Shown here: positions 33,129 to 41,947 of the stretch, piece after piece
Layout: each line of letters begins with the position of its first letter
Numbering within the stretch: the stretch's first letter is position 1
Notes under the pieces: model-generated
What the model was told of the DNA's origin: nothing
The model's input: the letters and a program-made list of their open reading frames with translations, nothing else
Databases searched by the model: none
Assembly (NCBI RefSeq): GCF_938045465.1
Contig: NZ_CALIBF010000007.1
Span: 1 to 42,824, forward strand
Direction: 5' to 3'
DNA from: an uncultured Campylobacter sp.
Lineage (GTDB): Bacteria; Campylobacterota; Campylobacteria; Campylobacterales; Campylobacteraceae
Length of the DNA: 42,824 nt
Program-made: the position numbers and the translations under genes

Positions 33129-34292
33129 CTATTTTTTCTCCGCAAATTTCACGCTTGCATAGAGGTAGCTTGCAAGCCCCAGTGCGCCCAGTATCGCGCC
33201 CGCCTCGCCTATGTGTTCAAGCCCGAATCTCGTTGCGACCTGATGCCCCAAAAGCGCTCCGCCGCCGATACCTACGTTATAGATCGCCGAGTAGATCGAT
33301 ATCGCGACATCGGTAGCGTCGGGAGCTAGCGCCAAAACCCTAATCTGCAAACAAAGCCCGAAGCCGAAAATCCCCACTCCCCAGACGAAAGCTGCAAGCA
33401 GCAGCGCCGCGTCATTTGCGACAAAAGCTTTTAACGTCAGCACAGAGGCTAGGATAAAAAGGATCGAGCAGATCAAAAAGGCGTTCGCAAATGAGCGGTA
33501 AAGCTTTGAAAAAAGCACGCTTGCGGCGATTCCCGAAGCACCGAATGCAAGCAGGACGTAGGTTACGAAGTGATCGCCTGCGGGGTTAAATTTCGCTACG
33601 AAGGGCTCGACGTAGCTGTAGGTCGTAAAATGCGCGCCTACGATCAAAAACGTCAGCAGATACAAAGCAAGCAGCATCTGGCGCTTTGCAAGCATTGGCA
33701 AGCTCACAAGAGAGCCCGCGCGACGGCTTGGCAAAAACGGTAAAATTTTCCAAAGAAGCAGCGCTTCCACCGCCGCAAGTGCGCCGATTGCGAAAAACGT
33801 GATGCGCCAGCCGAAAAGCTCGCCGACCACGCGTCCCAAAGGAAGCCCCAAAACCATCGCAAGCGAGGTGCCCAAAGCCAGCATGCCGATAGCCTGAGAG
33901 CCTTTATTTATCGGCGCTAGTCGCACGACGAGCGATGAGGTGATCGACCAAAAGATCGCGTGCGAAATCGCGATGCCAAGGCGCGCGATTACCAAAACGG
34001 CAAAATTCCATGCAATGGCGGCCAGGACATGGCTTAGCGTAAATAGCACGAAAAGTCGCAAAAGCAGCCTCTTGCGCTCGAGCTTTGAGGTTAGCAGCAT
34101 CAGCGGCAGCGAGAGGATGCTCACCGCCCACGCGTAGATTGTGATGATTATCCCCGTGCTCGTAACGTCCATGCTAAAATCCGCCGCGATGTCGCTTAGC
34201 AGCGCCACGGGGATAAATTCAGTCGTGTTAAAAATAAAGGCGGCAAATGCTAACGCGATAACTCTAGCGTAAGCTATTTTATGGACGTTCAT
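33129..34292 (-). CDS. sotB: SotB-like MFS efflux transporter
   Basis: 387 residues with 12 predicted membrane helices. The N-terminal half closely follows E. coli SotB: VIALAFAAFIFNTTEFIPVALLS, IYAWAVSILSLPLML, SHAIFWSITSSLVVRLAP, GTSLAMVLGLPLGR and GWRITFFAIGALAA. SotB exports arabinose and IPTG in E. coli; the physiological substrate here is unknown. Monocistronic. Stop overlaps an AAATTT-rich end. Confidence 0.85.
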   Translation of the reverse strand: MNVHKIAYARVIALAFAAFIFNTTEFIPVALLSDIAADFSMDVTSTGIIITIYAWAVSILSLPLMLLTSKLERKRLLLRLFVLFTLSHVLAAIAWNFAVLVIARLGIAISHAIFWSITSSLVVRLAPINKGSQAIGMLALGTSLAMVLGLPLGRVVGELFGWRITFFAIGALAAVEALLLWKILPFLPSRRAGSLVSLPMLAKRQMLLALYLLTFLIVGAHFTTYSYVEPFVAKFNPAGDHFVTYVLLAFGASGIAASVLFSKLYRSFANAFLICSILFILASVLTLKAFVANDAALLLAAFVWGVGIFGFGLCLQIRVLALAPDATDVAISIYSAIYNVGIGGGALLGHQVATRFGLEHIGEAGAILGALGLASYLYASVKFAEKK

Positions 34293-34712
34293 CGGTTTTC
34301 TCTTTTCAGCTTTTAAATTCAGACTTTAAATTTAGCGCATTTAGCGGTTTTTAGCTTTTCGAGTTTTGCTCGGAATTTTAAAATTTTAAAATTCCGCGCC
34401 ATATATACATGCCGCGTTTCGTGCTAAATCTAAGCGAAGGATTATAGCTAAATTTATCCTCCGCGCAGCTTGCGGAAATAGAATTTACGCTCAAAACGCA
34501 AAGTCGCATAGAGTAAAATTCACGTAGCGATCGATCGATGAAATTTTAAAATGAAATTTGCACCGCGCTCGGCAGGTGGCAATAAAATTTCTTGTGTTTG
34601 GCAGAATGCGCCGAAATTTTATATACCGCGATGTCGCAAGCCATAAACAAAATTTCGCTACGTCGAGCTTGGATGCGTATAGCGGTTGAGGCTTTGTAGT
34701 GGCTAAATTTTA

Positions 34713-35001
34713 TCACCCCGGTCTTGTTAACGATATGAGACTTGCCCCATTTTGTGGTAGGTGCATTTTTAAATTTCTTAATTTTCGCGTATTCCCGTCA
34801 TTTGATATTTGGGTTAGAATTTCAAGCCAGACGGCTAAATTTGCATTAATCTCTACCCACTGCTCGCGATCTGCGCTTAAAGTACGCAAAAATTTATTTT
34901 CAAAGCGGTGAAAGAACCCGTTTCAAATCGCCCACAATGCTCGTCTAAAACTGCCAGCAGATCGCGCTTGTAGCCCGCCTGCTGTGATAAAGCTTTAGAA
35001 T
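34713..35001 (-). pseudogene. Possible frameshifted gene remnant upstream of nifJ
   Basis: On the minus strand a frame without start codon reads SKALSQQAGYKRDLLAVLD and continues EHCGRFETGSFTALKINF up to a stop at 34877, and a second frame resumes with TLSADREQWVEINANLAVWL and EILTQISNDGNTRKLRNLKM, ending at 34713. The two pieces abut and look like one protein broken by a frameshift. I do not recognise it. The rest of the 34293-35085 interval holds only AAATTT words and the nifJ leader. Confidence 0.3.
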
Positions 35002-35085
35002 TTTATTCGGTTTGCGAAGCATTTAAATTTTTAAGCAATAAATATGTAAAATTAGTGAAATTTGATAATTCCAAAGGAACGAAAA

Positions 35086-38000
35086 ATGGCAAAAGTTATG
35101 AAAACGATGGACGGAAACGAGGCGGCGGCTTACGTCTCATACGCCTTTACCGAGGTCGCGGGCATCTATCCGATCACGCCTAGCTCGCCTATGGCGGATT
35201 ACACCGATATTTGGGCGTCGCAGGGCAAAAAAAACCTCTTCGGCATGCCCGTTAAAGTGGTCGAGATGCAAAGCGAGGGCGGCGCGGCGGGCACCGTGCA
35301 CGGCTCACTCCAAGCGGGCGCGCTTACGACGACGTACACTGCATCGCAGGGGCTTTTGCTAAAAATTCCAAATATGTACAAGATTGCAGGTCAGATGCTT
35401 CCGGGCGTCATTCACGTCGCAGCGCGCGCGCTTGCGGCGCAGGCGCTCTCCATCTTCGGCGATCATCAAGACGTCTATGCCTGTCGCCAGAGCGGCTTTG
35501 CGATGCTTGCAAGCGACAGCGTGCAGGAGGTGATGGATCTGGGCGGTATCGCGCATCTTGCGGCGATTAAGGGGCGAGTGCCGTTTTTGCACTTTTTCGA
35601 CGGATTTCGCACGAGCCATGAAATTCAAAAGATCGAGGTGATGGACTATGCCGAGTTTGATCGCTTGCTGGATCGCGAGGCCGTGCGTAAATTTAGAGCT
35701 GATGCGCTAAACTCTGAACATCCTAAAACTCGCGGCACGGCGCAAAACGACGATGTATATTTTCAGACGCGCGAGTTAGTCAATAAATTTTACGACGCGC
35801 TTCCGGACATCGTCGCGGAGTATATGAGCGAAATTTCAAAGATCACGGGGCGGTCGTATGCGCCTTTCGTCTATTACGGTGCAAGTGAGCCGCAGCGCGT
35901 GATCGTCGCGATGGGCTCGGTCAATCAAGCCCTTGAGGAGGTGGTCGATCATCTAAACGCGAAGGGCGAGAAAGTGGGCGTGCTAAAAGTGCATCTCTAC
36001 AGGCCTTTCAGCCTCAAATATCTCTTCGCCGCGATGCCTAAAAGCGTGCGCAAAATCGCAGTGCTTGACCGCACGAAGGAACCGGGCAGCCTCGGCGAGC
36101 CGCTGTATCTGGACATAAAAGCCGCATTTTACGGGCGTGAGGACGCCCCGCTCATCGTGGGCGGCAGGTATGGGCTAAGCTCCAAGGACGTTGATCCAGC
36201 GCAGCTAATCGCCGTGTATGAAAATTTAAAGGCAGACGAGCCTAGAAACGGCTTTACGATCGGCATCGACGACGACGTGACGCATCTATCTCTACCCGTG
36301 GGAGATAAAATTTCGCTCGGCTACGAAGATGAGACCGAGTGCTTATTTTACGGTCTGGGCGCGGACGGCACCGTGGGCGCGAATAAAAATTCCGTCAAAA
36401 TCATCGGCGATAAAACAGATCTTTATGCGCAGGCGTATTTCGCCTACGACAGCAAAAAATCCGGCGGCTACACGCGCTCGCACCTGCGCTTCGGCAAAAG
36501 GCCGATCCGCTCGACCTATCTCGTCTCAAATCCGCATTTCGTTGCTTGCTCGGTCGCTGCGTATCTGGACATCTACGACGTCATCGGGGGCATCCGCGAG
36601 GGAGGAACCTTTCTTTTAAATTCCATCTGGGATGCCGAGCAGACGGCGGCAAAGCTTCCGAATAAGGTCAAAAAAATTCTAGCTGCCAGACGGGTAAAAT
36701 TTTACATTCTAAACGCCACCAAGCTGGCACGCGATATAGGGCTCGGAGGCCGCACAAATACGATCATGCAATCGGCGTTTTTCAAGCTTAGCGGCATCAT
36801 TCCGTTCGAGCAGGCGCAGAGCTATATGAAGGAATATGCCAAGAAAACCTACGCTAAAAAGGGCGAGGCGGTCGTGGCGATGAACTGCGACGCGATCGAT
36901 AGGGGCGCGGATGCTTTGGTGCAGGTAGCGATCGATCCTGCGTGGGTAAATTTAAAAGATGACGCGGCGGATATAAACGACAAATACAAAGGCGACGAAT
37001 TTATAGAAAAGATCGTAAAACCGATGAACGCAGCGCGCGGCGATAGCTTGCCAGTGTCGGCGTTTTTAGGACACGAGGACGGCGGGTTTGATGCGGGCAC
37101 GACGCGATTTGAAAAGCGCGGCGTGGGCGTCACGGTGCCTAAATGGATCGAGCAAAACTGCATCCAGTGCAACCAGTGCGCCTTCGTCTGCCCTCACGCC
37201 GTAATCAGAGCGTTTTTACTAGATGAAAAGGACGAGGACGCCGCGCCTTTAAATTTAAAAGAGCACCTGCTAGAAGCCAAGGGCAAGGAGCTAAAGGGGC
37301 TAAAATATAAGATCCAAGTAAGCCCGCTAGATTGTACGGGCTGTGCGCTTTGCGCCGAAAACTGCCCGAGCAAGGAAAAATCGCTCGTCATGGTGCCGCT
37401 TGAAGAAGAACTCGCAAAAGGCGAGCAAGAAAGCGCGGACTTTTTATTCGAGCACGTAAGATACAAAGATGATTTGATGGACAGATCAAGCGTCAAGGGC
37501 GTAGGCTTTGCCCGCCCGTATTTTGAATTTCACGGCGCATGTCCAGGATGCGGCGAGACGCCGTACATCACGCTGATCACGCGACTTTTCGGCGATCATA
37601 TGATCGTAGCCAACGCCACGGGCTGTAGCTCGATCTACGGCGGATCGGCGCCTTCGATGCCGTACCGCAAGGATGAGAACGGTCGCGGCGTCGCGTGGGC
37701 GAACTCGCTTTTTGAGGACAACGCCGAGTTTGGGCTGGGAATGAAGATCGCAAGCGAGACGCTGCGCCATAAGATCGAAGATCTAATGCTAGGCTCGCTC
37801 TCAAGCGTGCCAAACGCGCTAAAGGCGCTTTATCACGACTGGATCGAAAACAGAAACGATACGCTAAAATCCGCTCAGATCAGAGATAGGCTGGTGCCGC
37901 TACTAGAACAAAATTTGGACGCGCCCGGGGTTCGTGAAATTTTAGAGCTAAAGCAGTATCTAAACAAAAAATCGCAGTGGATCATCGGCGGCGACGGCTG

Positions 38001-38667
38001 GGCTTACGATATCGGCTACGGCGGGCTCGATCACGTGCTAGCTACCGGCGAGGACGTAAACGTGCTGGTGCTGGATACGGAGGTTTACTCAAACACCGGC
38101 GGGCAGAGCTCCAAGGCTAGCCGCCGCGGCTCGATCGCGCAGTTTACTGCAGGCGGCAAGCGCGTTCAGAAAAAAGACCTCGGTCAGATCGCGATGACAT
38201 ACGGCAACATCTTCGTCGCACAGGTAAATTCCAACGCAAACCAAGCCGCGACGATAAAGGCGATCATGGCGGCGGAGGCTTACCCGGGACCTAGTCTCAT
38301 CATCGCGTATTCGCCGTGTATCGCGCACGGCATCAAAGGCGGCATGGGCAGCTCCGGCGATCAAGCCGAGCTTGCGAGCAAATGCGGCTATTGGCCGACC
38401 TACACCTTCGATCCGCGGCTTGCGGCGGAGGGCAAAAATCCGCTTAAAATTTCATCCAAAGAACCGGACTGGAGCCTTTATGAGGAATTTTTGCTAAACG
38501 AAGTGCGCTACAACGCGCTTAAAAAGATCGATCCACAGCACGCGGGCAAGCTTTATGAAGCAAACAAAGCCGACGCGATGAGACGTTACCGCCAGCTCAA
38601 GCGGCTTGCGAATGCCGATTTCGGCGATGAGGTTGTCTCTGCGGGCGCCGCGAGCGAGAATGCTTAA
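35086..38667 (+). CDS. nifJ: Pyruvate:ferredoxin/flavodoxin oxidoreductase
   Basis: 1193 residues from the ATG at 35086, preceded by AAAGGAAC; an earlier in-frame ATG at 35062 lacks an RBS. Single-chain PFOR: pyruvate + CoA to acetyl-CoA + CO2 with low-potential electrons. Domain order is canonical: N-terminal AYVSYAFTEVAGIYPITPSSPMAD, domain II with GSVNQALEEVVDHL, a ferredoxin domain with clusters at Cys692/695/698/702 (CIQCNQCAFVCPH) and from Cys750 (CTGCALCAENCP), the proximal-cluster Cys819/822 (CPGCGETPY), and the thiamine-diphosphate motif GDGWAYDIGYGGLDH ... DTEVYSNTGGQ. The flavodoxin gene 2.5 kb downstream is a plausible electron acceptor, as in Helicobacter. Confidence 0.97.
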   Translation: MAKVMKTMDGNEAAAYVSYAFTEVAGIYPITPSSPMADYTDIWASQGKKNLFGMPVKVVEMQSEGGAAGTVHGSLQAGALTTTYTASQGLLLKIPNMYKIAGQMLPGVIHVAARALAAQALSIFGDHQDVYACRQSGFAMLASDSVQEVMDLGGIAHLAAIKGRVPFLHFFDGFRTSHEIQKIEVMDYAEFDRLLDREAVRKFRADALNSEHPKTRGTAQNDDVYFQTRELVNKFYDALPDIVAEYMSEISKITGRSYAPFVYYGASEPQRVIVAMGSVNQALEEVVDHLNAKGEKVGVLKVHLYRPFSLKYLFAAMPKSVRKIAVLDRTKEPGSLGEPLYLDIKAAFYGREDAPLIVGGRYGLSSKDVDPAQLIAVYENLKADEPRNGFTIGIDDDVTHLSLPVGDKISLGYEDETECLFYGLGADGTVGANKNSVKIIGDKTDLYAQAYFAYDSKKSGGYTRSHLRFGKRPIRSTYLVSNPHFVACSVAAYLDIYDVIGGIREGGTFLLNSIWDAEQTAAKLPNKVKKILAARRVKFYILNATKLARDIGLGGRTNTIMQSAFFKLSGIIPFEQAQSYMKEYAKKTYAKKGEAVVAMNCDAIDRGADALVQVAIDPAWVNLKDDAADINDKYKGDEFIEKIVKPMNAARGDSLPVSAFLGHEDGGFDAGTTRFEKRGVGVTVPKWIEQNCIQCNQCAFVCPHAVIRAFLLDEKDEDAAPLNLKEHLLEAKGKELKGLKYKIQVSPLDCTGCALCAENCPSKEKSLVMVPLEEELAKGEQESADFLFEHVRYKDDLMDRSSVKGVGFARPYFEFHGACPGCGETPYITLITRLFGDHMIVANATGCSSIYGGSAPSMPYRKDENGRGVAWANSLFEDNAEFGLGMKIASETLRHKIEDLMLGSLSSVPNALKALYHDWIENRNDTLKSAQIRDRLVPLLEQNLDAPGVREILELKQYLNKKSQWIIGGDGWAYDIGYGGLDHVLATGEDVNVLVLDTEVYSNTGGQSSKASRRGSIAQFTAGGKRVQKKDLGQIAMTYGNIFVAQVNSNANQAATIKAIMAAEAYPGPSLIIAYSPCIAHGIKGGMGSSGDQAELASKCGYWPTYTFDPRLAAEGKNPLKISSKEPDWSLYEEFLLNEVRYNALKKIDPQHAGKLYEANKADAMRRYRQLKRLANADFGDEVVSAGAASENA

Positions 38668-38686
38668 GCTTTGCGGCTATTTGTTG

Positions 38687-38722
38687 AAATTCCGGCTCTG
38701 CGAATTTTGTAATCCGGAATTT
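38687..38722 (+). terminator. Hairpin after nifJ
   Basis: Nine-bp stem AAATTCCGG / CCGGAATTT with an 18-base loop, 20 bp after the stop codon and followed by TATTAAATTT. Confidence 0.5.
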
Positions 38723-38777
38723 TATTAAATTTCGCGGGACTGCATAAAATTCCGTATAAATTTTAAAAGGAAAATCC

Positions 38778-39470
38778 ATGAAAAAAATCGGACTAATCGG
38801 CGGCATGAGCTACGAATCTACGATTACCTATTATGATGGGATCAATCGCAAAATTAACGAGCGTCTAGGCGGGCTAAGTAGCGGCGAAATTCTGCTAAGT
38901 AGTCTAAATTTTGACGAGATCGAGCGGTGCCAAAGAGATAATGAGTGGGGCAGGGCGGGCGAAATTTTAGCTCGTCACGCGCGGGTTTTGCAAAGTGGCG
39001 GCGCGGATTATATTTTTCTTTGCACTAATACGATGCATAAGTGCTACGAGGCGATAAAAGCCGCTATATCCGTGCCTTTCGTGCATATCGCGGACGCTAC
39101 GTTAAGTGAGCTGCGAAAACGTGGCGTGCAAAAAGTAGGGCTGCTCGGCACGATCTACACGATGACGCAGGATTTTTACAAACAGCGCTTGATAGATGGC
39201 GGCGTAGAGGTGCTCGTGCCGAACGTGGACGAAATGGGAGCGGTAAACGAAGTAATTTTTGATGAACTTTGCTTTGGTAAAATTTTACCGCACTCCAAAG
39301 AGAAATTTTTACGGATTATTGAAGGACTTAGAGCTCGCGGCGCGCAGGGCGTGATACTGGGCTGCACGGAGATCGGGCTGCTCGTATCGCAAGCAGATAC
39401 CGCCGCGTGGCTATTTGATACTACGCAGATCCACATCGATGCGGCAGTAAGTCTAGCTTTAAGCGAATAA
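38778..39470 (+). CDS. Aspartate/glutamate-family amino-acid racemase
   Basis: 230 residues, cytoplasmic. Two-cysteine PLP-independent racemase: Cys82 in LCTNTMHK and Cys196 in LGCTEIGLL supply the catalytic thiols; the N-terminal GLIGGMSYESTITYYDGINR is typical of YgeA/aspartate racemases. The ATG follows AAAAGGAAAA. It stands alone between two hairpins. D-aspartate or broader racemase activity cannot be resolved by eye. Confidence 0.88.
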   Translation: MKKIGLIGGMSYESTITYYDGINRKINERLGGLSSGEILLSSLNFDEIERCQRDNEWGRAGEILARHARVLQSGGADYIFLCTNTMHKCYEAIKAAISVPFVHIADATLSELRKRGVQKVGLLGTIYTMTQDFYKQRLIDGGVEVLVPNVDEMGAVNEVIFDELCFGKILPHSKEKFLRIIEGLRARGAQGVILGCTEIGLLVSQADTAAWLFDTTQIHIDAAVSLALSE

Positions 39471-39482
39471 ATATCAAATATG

Positions 39483-39501
39483 AGCCGGTAAAATTCCGGC
39501 T
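39483..39501 (+). terminator. Short hairpin after the racemase gene
   Basis: Stem AGCCGG / CCGGCT with a 7-base loop (TAAAATT), 12 bp downstream of the stop, followed by TATAATTTC. Modest terminator. Confidence 0.5.
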
Positions 39502-39553
39502 TATAATTTCAAATTTTTATATATATTATCAGTTAAATTTAATCTTTCTCTGT

Positions 39554-39559
39554 TATAAT
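39554..39559 (+). promoter_or_regulatory. -10 element of the DUF2325-fldA genes
   Basis: TATAAT at 39554-39559, 30 bp before the ATG at 39589; AAAGGGGA is the ribosome binding site. Confidence 0.55.
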
Positions 39560-39588
39560 AACAACTATCAATCATAAAAGGGGATGAA

Positions 39589-39912
39589 ATGAATGTTTTA
39601 GTTATAGGAGCAGATGAGATTACGCCCATTAAGGCGGTTTTAAAAGACCTTGGCGCGAGCAATATCGAGCACTGGGATGCACGAAACGAAAATCGCGTAA
39701 ATCGTAAGCCGATCCCGCAAGATACCGAGTGCGTCGTTATGCTTACGAGCTTTTTAAACCACAACACGATGAAAAAAATCAAAGGCGAAGTAAAAAAGCG
39801 CAAAATCCCGCTCGTATGCGCTAAAAGAAGCGTTAGCTGCGTATTTTGCGAATACTGTAAGGTTTTCAATTTAAATCAAGAATTCGGTTGCAAGCCTTGC
39901 GAAGATGATTAA
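39589..39912 (+). CDS. DUF2325 protein with cysteine cluster
   Basis: 107 residues. A Rossmann-like start (MNVLVIGADEITPIKAVLKDLG), then DTECVVMLTSFLNHNTM and a basic helix, matches DUF2325. The C-terminal part adds CVFCEYC (84-90) and CKPC (101-104), five Cys suited to zinc or Fe-S binding. The stop overlaps the next gene by 8 bp. In C. jejuni I recall the same order (Cj1384c, Cj1383c, fldA). Role unknown; association with flavodoxin suggests redox or iron biology. Confidence 0.78.
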   Translation: MNVLVIGADEITPIKAVLKDLGASNIEHWDARNENRVNRKPIPQDTECVVMLTSFLNHNTMKKIKGEVKKRKIPLVCAKRSVSCVFCEYCKVFNLNQEFGCKPCEDD

Positions 39913-41140
39913 AATTCCAAGGGATTTAAATAATGCCGGCAAGCCCAAGCAAGCGGTTAAAAAATCGCACACTGCGTCGCAATCAAATGCTTACAAAGAT
40001 GAAGCTGGCGAGCTAAATTCCAAGGATTTTTTAAATTCTAGCAAATTTAACGCTACTTGCTTTGCGCACGCCGAAAGCAAGAAATTTAGCGGCAAATTTA
40101 AAAAGTTTTCAAGCGATAAATCGGACGCACTTAATCATAATGCCTCTAAGCCGTGCGTTGCAAAGAGTGCGCAAAAAGGTGGCGCGAATAGGAATTTGAC
40201 AGCAAAGGCTTTTTACGACACTAGCTCCGCGCAAAAGAATTTTTTCTGCGCTAAGCGTTCGGACGAGAAATCAGCTTTATTACAAGATACTACCGCGTCA
40301 AAACGAGATATCGCGGCGCGCGAAAAACGCCAAAAAGCGGATCTGCGGCGCGATAATGAGCTTATTGATGATGAAATTTTAAATGCCGAAACTTTTAATA
40401 AAAAATTCTTTTGCGGCGAAATTTTTGGCTTTGATGCGAACGGGAGCGAGATTGCGCCAGAGGCGCTGCAGGATTATGATGCGGCTTCACGAGCTCGGGC
40501 GATGCTAGCTCTATATAATTTTAATGTTAATGCGAGCTATAGAATTTCGCCCAAGTATTTGCAGGGCGAGATACAATTTCGAGCGGCATTTTTAAATTTT
40601 ATCGCTTCCGAGCTTGGGCGCGGTGCTCGTAAAATTTACCGCTTCAAACCCGCCGTGAAATTTTGCGCGGCGGATAACGCGATAATCTTTTCCTATCTGC
40701 GCGGCATGCCGCTGCCTGCGCTCGCTGCAAATCCCCGCTACAAGCTGGCTCGTGCGATAGTTAGTTTGCGCAGAGGCTTGTTGTTAAACGTAGACGATGC
40801 GTTTCGCAACTTCGTATTTTGCAAAATCGCGCTTCGCAATGCAGGCGCACAGCTGCAGCTTGTGGGCAAATCAGGCGAGCTCATCGTAGTTCGTAAGAGC
40901 GGTTTTAGCCTAGGCGTGGTTACGAGCTTTAAAAAAATTTTACCTCAAAATCCAGCCATTTATGATAATGATATAAAAAAAGCGCTAGAGCTTTGCTGCG
41001 GAGCAAACATCGACGCCGTGTATCTTGTATATCCAAAAAATGAAAATTTTAACCGCCACGTCGAGATAAAAAGCGAATGCTTTAAGGGAAATTTCATTAT
41101 GAAATTAGTACCATACAAGCTTACCGACAAAATTTATTAA
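39905..41140 (+). CDS. Hypothetical protein between DUF2325 gene and fldA
   Basis: 411 residues, no signal peptide or membrane segment. Residues 1-~165 are low complexity, Lys/Ser/Asn/Ala-rich (KKFSGKFKKFSSDKSD, LNSKDFLNSSKFNA), probably disordered and partly built from AAATTT-type codon pairs (Lys-Phe). The ordered part (~170-411) includes YDAASRARAMLALYNFNVNA, ASELGRGARKIYRFKPAVKF, DDAFRNFVFCKIALRNAGA and CCGANIDAVYLVYPKNENFNRHVEIK. It corresponds in position to C. jejuni Cj1383c (from memory), which lacks such a long leader as far as I recall. Function unknown. Overlaps the DUF2325 gene by 8 bp and precedes fldA by 11 bp, so all three are one operon. Confidence 0.7.
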   Translation: MIKIPRDLNNAGKPKQAVKKSHTASQSNAYKDEAGELNSKDFLNSSKFNATCFAHAESKKFSGKFKKFSSDKSDALNHNASKPCVAKSAQKGGANRNLTAKAFYDTSSAQKNFFCAKRSDEKSALLQDTTASKRDIAAREKRQKADLRRDNELIDDEILNAETFNKKFFCGEIFGFDANGSEIAPEALQDYDAASRARAMLALYNFNVNASYRISPKYLQGEIQFRAAFLNFIASELGRGARKIYRFKPAVKFCAADNAIIFSYLRGMPLPALAANPRYKLARAIVSLRRGLLLNVDDAFRNFVFCKIALRNAGAQLQLVGKSGELIVVRKSGFSLGVVTSFKKILPQNPAIYDNDIKKALELCCGANIDAVYLVYPKNENFNRHVEIKSECFKGNFIMKLVPYKLTDKIY

Positions 41141-41151
41141 AAGGATACCAA

Positions 41152-41643
41152 ATGGTTGGAATTATTTTTGGAAGCTCGATGGGCAATACTGAGGACGCCG
41201 CGAAGCTGATCTCCGAAAAGCTAGGCATAGAAAACGAGCTAAAAAACGTTGCGGACATCGCGCCTGCAGATCTAAATAAATACACTGCGCTCATCATCGG
41301 CAGCTCCACATGGAACGACGGAGAGTTGCAGGACGACTGGGCGGGCTTTGACTTTTCAGCCCTTGATGTCGCGGGCAAGACCGTCGCGATTTTTGGTATG
41401 GGCGATAGCTCAAGCTACAGCGACGCCTACTGCAACGCAATGCGCGAGCTATACGACAACTTCAAAAAAGCGGGTGCAAATATCGTAGGCGCAGTGCCTA
41501 CCGACGGATATGAATTTGACGAGAGCAAGGCCGTAGTGGACGGCAAATTCGTAGGTCTCGCGCTAGACAATGACAATCAAAGCGACCTCACCGAGAGCCG
41601 CATCGAAGCGTGGGTAGCGCAGATCGCTCCATCTTTTAAATAG
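41152..41643 (+). CDS. fldA: Flavodoxin
   Basis: 163 residues, long-chain-type flavodoxin. FMN phosphate loop GSSMGNTED at 7-15, the 57-62 loop SSTWNDGELQDDW with an FMN-stacking Trp, and the loop MGDSSSYSDAYCNAM with its stacking Tyr. Low-potential single-electron carrier; in Campylobacterota it takes electrons from PFOR. RBS AAAGGA before the ATG; strong terminator downstream. Confidence 0.95.
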   Translation: MVGIIFGSSMGNTEDAAKLISEKLGIENELKNVADIAPADLNKYTALIIGSSTWNDGELQDDWAGFDFSALDVAGKTVAIFGMGDSSSYSDAYCNAMRELYDNFKKAGANIVGAVPTDGYEFDESKAVVDGKFVGLALDNDNQSDLTESRIEAWVAQIAPSFK

Positions 41644-41653
41644 TCCTCCTTTA

Positions 41654-41687
41654 AATTTGCCGCGGAGCGTGCGCTTCGCGGCAAATT
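41654..41687 (+). terminator. fldA terminator
   Basis: Eleven-bp stem AATTTGCCGCG / CGCGGCAAATT, extendable through GAGCG/CGCTT, 10 bp after the fldA stop codon. Confidence 0.75.
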
Positions 41688-41903
41688 AGAATTATCATTA
41701 AAGCTCTAGCTAAATTACAAAGCTATAAAATTTTAAAATTTCTTTCTGCTTGTAATTTTTTGTATCATACTGGCAAATAAAATTTAGCCTATTTTTATCA
41801 CATAAAATTTTGTTGCCGATAAATTTAGTGAGATTTTAAAATATTCCGCTAATGCTTAACAATTAATCTCAAAATTTACCTCAAATTTAATCAAATTTTA
41901 AGC

Positions 41904-41944
41904 GGGGGGGGGGCTAGTATTCCTTACTTTAATCTTAAGGAGTA
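41904..41944 (+). promoter_or_regulatory. G10 homopolymer in a promoter region
   Basis: Ten consecutive G (41904-41913) are followed by CTAGTAT, giving a -10-like TAGTAT at 41915-41920, and a ribosome binding site AAGGAG at ~41937-41942 before the ATG at 41948. The tract therefore sits where the -35/-10 spacer would be. Poly-G tracts of this length are the classic slippage sites of Campylobacter. Confidence 0.7.
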
Positions 41945-41947
41945 AGT

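Noticed and set aside
34699..34911. 70-residue plus-strand frame upstream of nifJ
   Set aside because: No RBS or family features; opposite the probable decayed gene on the minus strand.
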